From an uncultured Paracoccaceae bacterium (GTDB lineage: Bacteria; Pseudomonadota; Alphaproteobacteria; Rhodobacterales; Rhodobacteraceae): a stretch of 64,000 nucleotides of DNA. Below the pieces are notes generated by a model that did not search any database, was not told where the DNA came from, and saw only the letters and a list, made by a program, of their open reading frames with translations. The position numbers and the translations under genes were made by a program. The stretch covers positions 1 to 64,000 of the forward strand of contig CANLDA010000008.1 of the NCBI GenBank assembly GCA_947489325.1, written 5' to 3'. The number at the start of each line of letters is the position of its first letter. Position 1 is the first letter of the stretch. This document shows, piece after piece, positions 35,806 through 44,396 of this stretch.

Positions 35806-37139
35806 TCAGGGGCTTCCTGAGATATGAGAGCATTGGCCCGGTTGGCAAAATCACGCGCCAATGCAGGCGCTTGGCCCATTTGGATTGCAAGATCAAATGC
35901 CTTGCTAAGATCAAGCTGAGGCCAGCGTGCCTGCGCAAGAGAGGCCAAAGTGACGCCGCTGGCGCGGCTCTCTGCCGCCAAGGTTTTGACGGCCTCTTGA
36001 GCCTCTGGGCGTCGCATATGAGCGACCAAGGCAAAGCTCAAAGCCTCTGAATAGATCAGGTCGGGAATGGTGCTTTTCATGCGGTCTGCGTCAGGCGCAA
36101 TCTGTGGTGCGATGGATTTTACAATACTCAGAGCCGCGGCGGCAGACAGGCAGATTTGTGGCAGGGACATCCATTCGCTGAACAGCGCCGCCCCATCGCG
36201 TTGATGTTTGTGCACCGAGGCATTGGACAGGATTGCAGATAATCCTGCGCTCTGATGAGCAAGAGCAACAAGCGCCGACGGACCAACTGGATTTTGCTTT
36301 TGTGGCATGGTGGACGAGCTGCCTGATTGTGACAGGGTGATTTCCTCAATGCCGCTTTGGGCGGCGGCAATCAAATCGTCGCCAATTTTTGCCAACGCTT
36401 GTGTCAATCGGTTCAACCAATCGCCAATGCGCAAAATTGGGGTCCGGTCGGTGTGCCAGCTGCGTCCGGGGTCTTGCAAGTTCAACGCTTTCGCCAATGC
36501 CGTACGAGTTTTGACGGGATCTGGTAGTGCCGAAGAAGTGCCAGCAGCGCCAGACAGGGACACCATAAGGCAAGAGTTGCGCAACTCAGGTAATTCCTCG
36601 TGTAGAGAGAGGAGCGGATTTCCCCATTCGGCAACCTGTGCGCCAAAACTTGTAAGCGTCGCATGCTGCCCCCAAGTGCGTGCGGCCATGGGTGTTTCTG
36701 CATGCATATTGGCCAATGCAGCCAGTGTTGTCAGAATGGTTTGTAGATCCTTGTCACAAATCGCCAGCAACTGGCGCAAGCGCAGCATCAAGGCTGTGTC
36801 GATGATGTCCTGTGACGTGGCACCCCAGTGGATATATTGGGCATGTTCAGGCGCCTCCATTGCTTTGCGAAAGGCCGCAACCAAGGAAGGGACAGACACA
36901 CCATTTTGCCCGATTTCTGGCGCAAGCCCTGCTGGATCAATCTGACATTCCATTGCTGCGCGTTGAATGAAAAAGGCGCTGTCTTGGGGGATTACGCCCA
37001 ATTCACCCTGCACCTTCGCCAATGTCCCTTCGACCAGCATCATGGCGCGCACATCTGCGGCATCTGTAAAAAGCCGCCCGGCGTCTCCGGTTGGAAACAG
37101 TTTGGCGAACATGGGGCTTTCGAAAACAGATGCGGCCAT
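35802..37139 (-). CDS. pcaB: 3-Carboxy-cis,cis-muconate cycloisomerase
   Basis: PcaB closes 3-carboxymuconate to 4-carboxymuconolactone in the protocatechuate branch of the beta-ketoadipate pathway. The 445-residue protein belongs to the fumarase/aspartase superfamily, with the signature loop GSSSTMPQKQNPV near residues 281-293 and HWGATSQDIIDTA near 104-116. The first 30 residues have the typical PMFAKLFPTGDAGRLFTD. It follows pcaD by 70 bases and overlaps the MFS gene. pcaC, pcaGH and the transferases are not in this window. Confidence 0.92.
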   Translation of the reverse strand: MAASVFESPMFAKLFPTGDAGRLFTDAADVRAMMLVEGTLAKVQGELGVIPQDSAFFIQRAAMECQIDPAGLAPEIGQNGVSVPSLVAAFRKAMEAPEHAQYIHWGATSQDIIDTALMLRLRQLLAICDKDLQTILTTLAALANMHAETPMAARTWGQHATLTSFGAQVAEWGNPLLSLHEELPELRNSCLMVSLSGAAGTSSALPDPVKTRTALAKALNLQDPGRSWHTDRTPILRIGDWLNRLTQALAKIGDDLIAAAQSGIEEITLSQSGSSSTMPQKQNPVGPSALVALAHQSAGLSAILSNASVHKHQRDGAALFSEWMSLPQICLSAAAALSIVKSIAPQIAPDADRMKSTIPDLIYSEALSFALVAHMRRPEAQEAVKTLAAESRASGVTLASLAQARWPQLDLSKAFDLAIQMGQAPALARDFANRANALISQEAPE

Positions 37140-37209
37140 TTGGGGGGTCTTTTCAATGAGGTGTGTTCACATAGCGCATAAAGGATTTTGCAAGAGGCGA
37201 CAAATCGCT

Positions 37210-37998
37210 TCAGGTGTGGCCAATAGATTTCAGAAAACCAGTCAGGGCCTCCGCATAATCCTGAGGTTTTTCCACGCAAGGCAAATGCCCCGCTCGGCGG
37301 ATAAGTTTGAACTGAGAGCCGGGGATCAGATCGACGGTTTCACGGACCAGATCGGCAGGGGTGCTGCCGTCTTCTGATCCAGCAATACCAAGGACGGGTA
37401 AGCGCAGGCCACTCGTGGGGGTGTAAAAATCCGTGCCAGCAATGGCGGCGCAGCATCCTGCGTATCCTTCGGGATTTTGGGCGCACATCAAATCGCGCCA
37501 TGGATCTGCCTGACCACTGGTGCGAAAGGTGCGGGGGAACCAACGTTCCATTGTGACATCGGCCAATGCCTCGATGCCGTGGGTTTGAACGGTTGCCATA
37601 CGGTTCCGCCACATGTCGGGTTGTCCGATCTTGGCGGCAGTGTTGGACAGAACCAGCGCGCGCACCTGATCCAGACGTTTCACAGCCAACCCTTGTGCAA
37701 TCATGCCACCGATGGACAGACCAACAAATACACAATCGCGGATGTTCAGATGATCCAGCAGACGTTCTGCATCACGCACCAGCATCCCCATGGAATAGGG
37801 CGCCGCTGGACAATCAGAGGCGCCATGCCCACGCATATCAAACCGGATCAGACGCAGAGATTGCGGCAAAAGCGGGATCAACTGATCCCATATCGACAGA
37901 TCGCTGCCCAAAGCATGGGCAAACACGACAGGTACGCCCGATGCGTTGCCGTCTTCTCGCATGTTTAGGGCGATATCCCCCAGATCAACCCGGCTCAT
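37210..37998 (-). CDS. pcaD: 3-Oxoadipate enol-lactonase
   Basis: PcaD hydrolyses 3-oxoadipate enol-lactone, the step after PcaB and PcaC. The 262-residue alpha/beta hydrolase has FAHALGSDLSIWD near residues 26-38, DMRGHGASD near 54-62, the nucleophile elbow GLSIGG near 93-98 and the histidine in RAGHLPCVEKP near 235-245. The start overlaps the stop of the EEP nuclease gene by four bases. The close pairing with pcaB supports the specific call over a general hydrolase. Confidence 0.88.
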   Translation of the reverse strand: MSRVDLGDIALNMREDGNASGVPVVFAHALGSDLSIWDQLIPLLPQSLRLIRFDMRGHGASDCPAAPYSMGMLVRDAERLLDHLNIRDCVFVGLSIGGMIAQGLAVKRLDQVRALVLSNTAAKIGQPDMWRNRMATVQTHGIEALADVTMERWFPRTFRTSGQADPWRDLMCAQNPEGYAGCCAAIAGTDFYTPTSGLRLPVLGIAGSEDGSTPADLVRETVDLIPGSQFKLIRRAGHLPCVEKPQDYAEALTGFLKSIGHT

Positions 37999-39206
37999 GT
38001 CTTGTCGGTCTCTTCTGGGCCAAGCCGCATATGAGCTATGATCTGCCCATGGTCGCTTGCCAGTTTGTTATAGGGGGCCTCAGCGTGGCTGCCATCTGTC
38101 AAATGGTCGTTCAGCACGCTGAAATATTCCATCTCGCCAATACGGTTGGGATTGTCGGGATGGAAATGGCGCGACAGGTAAATTTGGTCAATGCTTTCAT
38201 ACACGCCGCCAAAGGCCGTGGTGTACACCATGTCACGCAGGGATTTGCGCACGAACAGCTTTTCCGCCGACACCAGTTGGACCTTTTCAATTGCCGCGCG
38301 GATTTTGGTGTTTTCCTCGTCTGAATAACGATCACCACGGTGTTCGGCATCATGGCGCAGCATCCATGCATAGTTTTTGAACGGCACCTCACCCGAGATG
38401 ATTTCAGAACTGACCGCGTGTTCGCCATCATTGAAATCACCCATTACGATGACGGGACGGCCTTGATTCAGCTCCTCCACGATCTCGCGGCGTAAAACCC
38501 AAGCTTCGGCCATACGACGAAGTGCTGCGCGCATTGCCCCCATGGCGCGGCCGACGGGGTCGTATTTGGTCAGGTCCGCCTCTGCCGGGCCATCGGCACC
38601 TTTTGGGGTGATAAATTCACCCAATTTGGATTTCAGGTGGCAGTTGAACACCGTGATCGTAATACCATCGACCGGAACGCGCGCCTTTAGAATAGGACGG
38701 GATAGGCGGCTGAGGGTGAAATGCCCGGCCTCGTCGCTGCCCAAATCTTTAAGTGGCACCTTGATGGGGGTTTCCAGATCCTGAATGATTTCTGGCGCAC
38801 CTTCAAAGCCAAAGCGCGACAGGATCGCCACGCCGGGGCGGCGATGTCCGGGTTTGCCTTTATCATTAGAATTGGGGGCAAAGGCCAGTGCGGCGTCGGC
38901 ATAGGGCGTAAAGCCGAGTTTGCGAAAAATCGCTTTGCGGTGATAGCGTTTTTCTGGTCCCGGCACGACCGCGTCATTCAGGGTTGCGCCGCGCGCGTCG
39001 CATTCTCTTATGATCTCTTCCAATGCGGATTTATCAAAGATTTCCTGAAACCCGATAATGTCTGCATCCATCGACAAAATCTGGTCTGCCATCCAATCGG
39101 CTTTCCATGCGTATTCTTCGGGGGTGTAGCTTTGGTATTCGTAATATTCCTGATCCGGTCCAATCAGGTTTTTGACATTAAAAGATGCAATCGTGAAACG
39201 GGTCAT
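37995..39206 (-). CDS. Endonuclease/exonuclease/phosphatase-family protein
   Basis: This 403-residue protein has the EEP fold: SFNVKNL at the start, ADIIGFQEIFD with the metal-binding glutamate near residues 49-59, FNCHLKSKLGE near 188-198, VIMGDFNDGEHA near 252-263 and a final SDHGQIIAHM near 384-393. The family includes DNases and phosphodiesterases. There is no signal peptide. The role of a nuclease between a dehydratase gene and pcaD is unclear. It may simply share the transcript. Confidence 0.82.
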   Translation of the reverse strand: MTRFTIASFNVKNLIGPDQEYYEYQSYTPEEYAWKADWMADQILSMDADIIGFQEIFDKSALEEIIRECDARGATLNDAVVPGPEKRYHRKAIFRKLGFTPYADAALAFAPNSNDKGKPGHRRPGVAILSRFGFEGAPEIIQDLETPIKVPLKDLGSDEAGHFTLSRLSRPILKARVPVDGITITVFNCHLKSKLGEFITPKGADGPAEADLTKYDPVGRAMGAMRAALRRMAEAWVLRREIVEELNQGRPVIVMGDFNDGEHAVSSEIISGEVPFKNYAWMLRHDAEHRGDRYSDEENTKIRAAIEKVQLVSAEKLFVRKSLRDMVYTTAFGGVYESIDQIYLSRHFHPDNPNRIGEMEYFSVLNDHLTDGSHAEAPYNKLASDHGQIIAHMRLGPEETDKT

Positions 39207-39217
39207 GGGCTATCCTG

Positions 39218-40192
39218 TCAGGAAAGTTTGGCAAGGGCGGTCTGAAACATGTCAGGATCGACATTTCCACCGGTGCAGACGGCAATCACGCTGTCACCTT
39301 CGATGTGATCTTTGCGCAGCAATGCGGCAGCAAGGGCAACTGCGCCGCCGGGTTCCACCACGATCTTAAGCCGTAAAAACGCCTGCGCGACCGCATACAA
39401 TGCCTCATCGTCGCTGACCACAAGGCCGGGGCCGCAAAGACGCTGGATGATCGGAAAGGTTAACGCGCCGGGGGTGGGGGTGACAATCGCATCGCAGATG
39501 CTGCCGGATGGGGTGGCGTTGCTTTGACGTGTGCCGCTGGCAAGCGATCGGGTGGTGTCGTCAAAACCCGCAGGCTCGCAGGGGCGCGCTCGCAGGGTAG
39601 GGGCCTCAGCTTCTAGGGCAAGGGCGATACCAGAGGTCAAACCACCACCACCGCAACAGATCAGAACATCGGCGTTTGAAATTCCCAACTCTGCGGCCTG
39701 CGCTGCAATCTCAAGACCTGTGGTGCCTTGCCCTGCGATCACCTGTGGCTCGTCATACGGTTTGATCAATGTCAGGCCACGCGCGTCAGACAGGGTTTTG
39801 CCTATGTCTTCCCGGCTTTCACCGCCCGCACGATCATAGAGCACAACTTCGGCCCCCAATGCGCGGGTGTTGTCGATTTTCAGCTTTGGCGCATCTTCTG
39901 GCATGATGATAACCGCAGGTGCGCCATGTGCTGCTGCTGCCATGGCAACACCTTGGGCATGGTTGCCGGAAGAAAAGGCAATCACCCCACGCATTCGTGC
40001 AGTTTCGTCCAAGGCAGATACCGCAGACCACCCGCCGCGAAACTTGAATGATCCCGTGTGTTGCAGGCATTCAGGTTTCACAAAGACACGTCGACCGGCG
40101 ATTTCGTCCAAAAATGGCGATGAAATGAGGGGCGTGTGCCGCACATGGCCCTTAAGGCGCTGGGCGGCGGCGCGGATCATGTCGATGTTCAT
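39218..40192 (-). CDS. Threonine/serine dehydratase-like PLP enzyme
   Basis: This 324-residue fold-type II PLP enzyme has the cofactor lysine in TGSFKFRG near residues 46-53, SSGNHAQGVAMAAAAHG near 74-90 and the phosphate-binding CGGGGLTSG near 181-189. It lacks the C-terminal regulatory domain of biosynthetic IlvA, so it resembles the short catabolic threonine or serine dehydratases, or hydroxyaspartate dehydratases. The ATG overlaps the hydrolase stop as ATGA. The exact substrate is uncertain. Confidence 0.87.
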   Translation of the reverse strand: MNIDMIRAAAQRLKGHVRHTPLISSPFLDEIAGRRVFVKPECLQHTGSFKFRGGWSAVSALDETARMRGVIAFSSGNHAQGVAMAAAAHGAPAVIIMPEDAPKLKIDNTRALGAEVVLYDRAGGESREDIGKTLSDARGLTLIKPYDEPQVIAGQGTTGLEIAAQAAELGISNADVLICCGGGGLTSGIALALEAEAPTLRARPCEPAGFDDTTRSLASGTRQSNATPSGSICDAIVTPTPGALTFPIIQRLCGPGLVVSDDEALYAVAQAFLRLKIVVEPGGAVALAAALLRKDHIEGDSVIAVCTGGNVDPDMFQTALAKLS

Positions 40193-41013
40193 GTCAGTCT
40201 ATCGATCCATGTTTGCAAGGCACTCAGGGCCTCGGGTTCATCCAGAAACGGAATGTGCCCGCGATCCGGAACGGTTGCAAGGATGGCATCGGGAATGACC
40301 ACGCCCATCTTGGAATGGGTCTGCGCGCTGAGCAGATCAGAGTTTGCGCCGCGAATGGCTGTAATGGGCAGACCTTTCAGGGCCTCATAATAAGGCCACA
40401 GATCGGGAATGGGCTGAGCCGATCCCGCCAGCACAGCATCGCGCAGGCGCGGGTCATAATTGATCATCAGACCGCCGGGCACTTGATGATAGAATTTCTC
40501 GACTTCTTCGCGCCAGCGCGCGGGTGGCACATTGGCAAAACCTGCCATCACGCGGGGACGTGCGGCGGTGGCCTCGGCATAGGTTTTCCAGACAGGATTG
40601 CGGCCCAGATAGTCCATGATCGCCTCAAGCCCCTTGGGATCGATCTCGGGGCCAATGTCGTTAAAGGCCACACCCAGCAGACGATCACGCGCCATTGTGG
40701 CCATCGTCAATGCATTCAGCCCTCCGCGAGAAGTTCCCAAGATTGCGGCCCGCGCAATGCCCAAATGATCCAGCAATTCCAGCGCGTCCTGACTTTCGCG
40801 CACCACATTATAGGTCATATAGTCCTGTGCCCAATCCGATCGCCCACGCCCGCGATAATCCATCTTGATCAGGCAAACGTTGGACAGTTTTCCACTGATG
40901 TAGCTGAAATCCCCAGTATTGCGGGTTAGACCAGATAAGCACAGAATGGGCAGGCCGCTGCCTTCGATTTCAAAATACAGCGTCAGCCTGTCAGAGGTTT
41001 CAAAATTCGCCAT
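40189..41013 (-). CDS. Alpha/beta hydrolase
   Basis: This 274-residue alpha/beta hydrolase has the oxyanion region LCLSGLTRNTGDF near residues 24-36, DYRGRGRSDWAQ near 52-63, the nucleophile elbow GTSRGG near 93-98 and the histidine in PDRGHIPFLDEPEAL near 247-261. Esterase, lactonase or epoxide hydrolase activity would all fit. It begins at the base where the dehalogenase gene ends (TAATG). The two are therefore translated together and may act one after the other. Confidence 0.85.
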   Translation of the reverse strand: MANFETSDRLTLYFEIEGSGLPILCLSGLTRNTGDFSYISGKLSNVCLIKMDYRGRGRSDWAQDYMTYNVVRESQDALELLDHLGIARAAILGTSRGGLNALTMATMARDRLLGVAFNDIGPEIDPKGLEAIMDYLGRNPVWKTYAEATAARPRVMAGFANVPPARWREEVEKFYHQVPGGLMINYDPRLRDAVLAGSAQPIPDLWPYYEALKGLPITAIRGANSDLLSAQTHSKMGVVIPDAILATVPDRGHIPFLDEPEALSALQTWIDRLT

Positions 41014-41699
41014 TAGCGTGCCGCAAGATCAGGAATGGTGGTCAGGTCTGACAACACGTGCCGGGGCTTCCATGGCAGACGATCCATTGGATCACCCGCG
41101 CGATTAACCCATGCGGTGGTGAACCCATAACCCGACGCGGCGGCGGCATCCCATCCGTTAGAAGACACAAACAGCACCTCATCATTGGCACAGCCAAAGC
41201 GTTGTCCGACCAGATCATAGACCACGCTGGCAGGTTTGAAGATGCCCACGCTTTCCACGCTTAATACATCATCCAACACATCCCCCACACCAGCGCTATC
41301 GACAGCCCCGCTGAGCATACCGAGTGACCCGTTGGACAGAATGGCTGTGTTCATGCCCATCTGTTTCAAATCATGCAGCATCTTAGGGACCTCGGGAAAC
41401 GCGGATAACTCCCAATAGAGCTGTAATAGACGTTCACGCAATTCGGCATTGTTGCTCAGGCCCACGGCCTCTAGCGCCCAATCTAAACCGTCTTGGGTTA
41501 CGTCCCAGAAATCCGCATGGGCACCTGTTACGGCCCGCAGCCATGTATATTGCAACTGCTTCAGCCGCCAATGTTCCGCAACCTTGGGCCAATGCTGTGC
41601 GAATTCCTCACGCCCGGGTTCGTCTGCGACCTCACGCGCAGCAGCAGCCACATCAAATAAGGTACCGTAGGCGTCGAATATACAAGTGGTGATTGTCAT
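41013..41699 (-). CDS. (S)-2-Haloacid dehalogenase (type II, HAD superfamily)
   Basis: This 228-residue HAD-fold enzyme has the nucleophile D9 in FDAYGTLFDV. The LQYTWLRAVTGAHADFWDVTQDGLDWAL region is characteristic of type II 2-haloacid dehalogenases. It also has the SNGS motif near residues 116-119 and the lysine in GIFKPASVVYDLV near 147-159. Such enzymes replace halogen by hydroxyl in short 2-haloacids. It is the first gene of the minus-strand block, and the adjacent 161-base spacer to the FKBP gene must hold its promoter. Confidence 0.87.
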   Translation of the reverse strand: MTITTCIFDAYGTLFDVAAAAREVADEPGREEFAQHWPKVAEHWRLKQLQYTWLRAVTGAHADFWDVTQDGLDWALEAVGLSNNAELRERLLQLYWELSAFPEVPKMLHDLKQMGMNTAILSNGSLGMLSGAVDSAGVGDVLDDVLSVESVGIFKPASVVYDLVGQRFGCANDEVLFVSSNGWDAAAASGYGFTTAWVNRAGDPMDRLPWKPRHVLSDLTTIPDLAAR

Positions 41700-41860
41700 G
41701 GTGCTTTCTCCCTTGAGGACAGACTGACGATGCGCGTCACTTTGTCAATTCGCGACGCGGCGCAACTGTTTGCCATTTTTCATCTGAGCCCTTAGGGTGC
41801 GGCCTTTCAAGTAGGTGGAAATATGTATTCGCCTAAATCATCCTAAAGAACGGACATTCT

Positions 41861-42289
41861 ATGACTGCTGCAAAATCGGGCGACAAGGTCCGTATTCACT
41901 ATACCGGAACCCTAACCGATGGCACTGTTTTTGACAGCTCGGAAGGACGAGAACCTCTTGAATTCGAACTGGGATCAGGAATGGTCATCGCTGGGTTTGA
42001 TGATGGCGTGTCTGGTATGGTTGTCGGCGAAAAGAAAACAGTCAATATCGCTTGTGTTGACGCCTATGGGGCGATCAACCCTGCAATGATTCAAGAAGTC
42101 CCACGCGAACAGATTCCCGCGGAGATCCCTCTTGAAGTTGGTTTGGGTCTGCAAATGCAATCACCAGAAGGTCAGGTTATCCCTGTAACTGTTGCCAAAG
42201 TGACCGAAGACGTTGTGACTTTGGACGCAAATCACGCATTGGCAGGCAAAGACCTGACTTTTGCTCTGGAACTGGTTGAAATCGCTTAA
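41861..42289 (+). CDS. FKBP-type peptidyl-prolyl isomerase, SlyD-like
   Basis: This 142-residue cytoplasmic folding helper has the FKBP core split by an insert-in-flap domain, as in SlyD/FkpB proteins: VRIHYTGTLTDGTVFDSSEGREPLEFELGSGMVIAGFDDGV near residues 10-50, then the flap (70-120) and the returning LTFALELVEIA strand. It lacks the histidine-rich metal-binding tail of E. coli SlyD. It is a single gene. Confidence 0.9.
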   Translation: MTAAKSGDKVRIHYTGTLTDGTVFDSSEGREPLEFELGSGMVIAGFDDGVSGMVVGEKKTVNIACVDAYGAINPAMIQEVPREQIPAEIPLEVGLGLQMQSPEGQVIPVTVAKVTEDVVTLDANHALAGKDLTFALELVEIA

Positions 42290-42466
42290 TCGACACCGCG
42301 AGGGTGGTCTATTGACGTCAATACAAGGCGATAATGGACGACTGTCGGGGCAGTTAAATATCTGACTGTCGCACACGTGAGCGAATTTGAAACCCGCAGG
42401 GTGATAAAGCGCTGACAAAATAAGGCAGGTAGTTTATTGGACTACCAACAAAAGAAAAGCAGATCC

Positions 42467-43501
42467 ATGAACCAGTTGCCAGACCCTACCTTTATGAAGC
42501 CCCAAACCTCGTCTGCCCGTGATTGGGTCAAAACCCTGGCGCAGTACCGTGAACCCAACTTGGGGCGAAGCGTGTTTGAGATCGGGGTCACTGTGGTGCC
42601 TTTCGTGGCGCTTTGGGCGCTTGCGTGGGTTTGCCTTTCTGTTAGCCCTTGGTTGACCCTTGGGATTTCGGTTCTGAATGCTGCGTTTTTGCTGCGCCTG
42701 TTCACCATTCAACATGATTGCGGGCATGGCGCGTTTTTCGAAAAACGCGCGGTTGGCGATTGGGTAGGGCGTGTGTTGGGTGTGCTGACAGTGACGCCTT
42801 ATGATGTGTGGCGCCGCACACATTCCATCCATCACAGTGCTGCAGGAAATCTGGGGCGTCGTGGAATTGGGGACATTCAGACGCTGACGGTGGCCGAATA
42901 TGGCGCGCTGTCACGGTTTGGCAAGGTCATGTATCGCATCTATCGCAACCCGGTCACCTTGTTTGGATTCGCGCCCAGCTATTTGTTTTTGTTGCAAAAT
43001 CGCCTGCCGCTTGGGCTGACCAATCATGTTAGATATTGGGTCAGCGCGATGGGCACGAACCTGTCCATTGTTCTGGCGCTGGGCGTGATCTGGTATTTTG
43101 GTGGCTTGATGCCGCTTTTGCTGATTTTTTTGCCTACCACAGTGTTGGCCGCAACCGCAGGCATGTGGCTGTTTTATGTACAGCACCAGTTTGAAGAAAC
43201 CCATTGGAATGCCGAAGAGGAGTGGCAATTGCATGATGCCGCGCTTCAAGGTAGCTCGCATTATGTCATGCCCAAAGTATTGCAATGGTTCAGTGCGAAT
43301 ATCGGTATTCACCACGTGCACCACCTTTACAGCCGCATCCCGTTTTATCGCCTGCCAGAGGTGCTGCGTGATCACACGGATCTGGAACAGGCCAACCGCT
43401 TGACCATTCGCGAAAGCCTGCAATGTGCCAAGTTGCACCTGTGGGACGAAAACAGCCGCAAGCTTTTGTCTTTTGCTCAGGCCCGGGCGCTTTACGACTA
43501 A
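42467..43501 (+). CDS. Membrane fatty acid desaturase
   Basis: This 344-residue inner-membrane di-iron desaturase carries the three histidine boxes HDCGH (near residues 84-88), HSIHH (near 121-125) and HHVHH (near 283-287), with hydrophobic hairpins between them. The family introduces a double bond into acyl chains or related lipids. The exact position is not predictable. The ATG at 42467 is preferred. A TTG at 42437 would add ten residues. It is followed by a bidirectional terminator and lies next to the fab genes. Confidence 0.9.
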   Translation: MNQLPDPTFMKPQTSSARDWVKTLAQYREPNLGRSVFEIGVTVVPFVALWALAWVCLSVSPWLTLGISVLNAAFLLRLFTIQHDCGHGAFFEKRAVGDWVGRVLGVLTVTPYDVWRRTHSIHHSAAGNLGRRGIGDIQTLTVAEYGALSRFGKVMYRIYRNPVTLFGFAPSYLFLLQNRLPLGLTNHVRYWVSAMGTNLSIVLALGVIWYFGGLMPLLLIFLPTTVLAATAGMWLFYVQHQFEETHWNAEEEWQLHDAALQGSSHYVMPKVLQWFSANIGIHHVHHLYSRIPFYRLPEVLRDHTDLEQANRLTIRESLQCAKLHLWDENSRKLLSFAQARALYD

Positions 43502-43523
43502 GGCAACCCATATGGTTTTAAAG

Positions 43524-43555
43524 AAAAGGCCCGCAGCGAAAACTGCGGGCCTTTT
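43524..43555. terminator. Bidirectional terminator between desaturase and fabI
   Basis: A 13-bp stem, AAAAGGCCCGCAG/CTGCGGGCCTTTT, with a short A-rich loop and T-runs in both directions. It separates the convergent desaturase and fabI genes. Confidence 0.9.
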
Positions 43556-43599
43556 TCTTTGTCAGCTTTTGACGCGAGGTTTGAGCTGCTTCGAAGCGG

Positions 43600-44391
43600 T
43601 TACAGGTTTTCCGGTTGTGCCATCCCTAGAACGTGGTAACCACCATCCACGCGAATGATCTCGCCTGTGGTATAGCTGCCCGCCTCGGATGCCAGATAGA
43701 CGGCTGTACCGCCCACGGCCTCTAGCGTCGCATTTGATCGCATAGGAGCGTTTTGTTCCGTGTGTTTGAATGTCTTGCGCGCACCACCAATGGCAGCACC
43801 AGCAAGGGTTTTCATGGGGCCGGGGGAAATTGCGTTCACACGAATACCATCGGGGCCAAGATCATTGGCAAGATAGCGTGTTGCCGCCTCAAGCGCGGCC
43901 TTCGCCACACCCATCACGTTGTAATATGGGGTCACACGGTTGGACCCCTGATACGTCATGGTCAGGATCGTGCCGCCATTGTCCTTCATCATCGGATAGG
44001 CGCGGCGCGCAACCTCGATCAAGGAATAGGCCGAGATGTCCATCGAGTTTTTAAAATTCGCGCGGCTGGTGTTCAGGAAGCGCCCGGTCAACTCGTTCTT
44101 GTCGGAAAAGGCAACCGCGTGCACAACGAAATCAATGCTGCCCCAACGGTCCTTGAGCTGAGCAAAAGCGGCATCCAGCGAGGCATCATCGGTGACATCC
44201 ACATCCACGGTGAAATCACTGCCGAGACTTTCCGCCAGTGGCGCAAGACGTTTACCAAAGGCATCGCCCTGATAGGTGAAGGCCAGCTCGGCCCCTGCCT
44301 CGTGCATCGCCTTGGCAATACCCCAAGCAATAGAACGGTCATTGGCGACGCCCATGATAAGGCCGCGTTTGCCCTTAAGAAGATCTGACAT
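43600..44391 (-). CDS. fabI: Enoyl-[acyl-carrier-protein] reductase FabI
   Basis: FabI reduces enoyl-ACP with NADH in the last step of each fatty acid elongation cycle. The 263-residue short-chain reductase has the catalytic pair Y157/K164 in YNVMGVAK, Y147 ahead of it, and the nucleotide-binding GVANDRSIAWGIA near residues 14-26. The numbering is one off from E. coli FabI. It starts five bases after fabB and is co-transcribed with it. Confidence 0.96.
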   Translation of the reverse strand: MSDLLKGKRGLIMGVANDRSIAWGIAKAMHEAGAELAFTYQGDAFGKRLAPLAESLGSDFTVDVDVTDDASLDAAFAQLKDRWGSIDFVVHAVAFSDKNELTGRFLNTSRANFKNSMDISAYSLIEVARRAYPMMKDNGGTILTMTYQGSNRVTPYYNVMGVAKAALEAATRYLANDLGPDGIRVNAISPGPMKTLAGAAIGGARKTFKHTEQNAPMRSNATLEAVGGTAVYLASEAGSYTTGEIIRVDGGYHVLGMAQPENL

Positions 44392-44396
44392 GTGCC

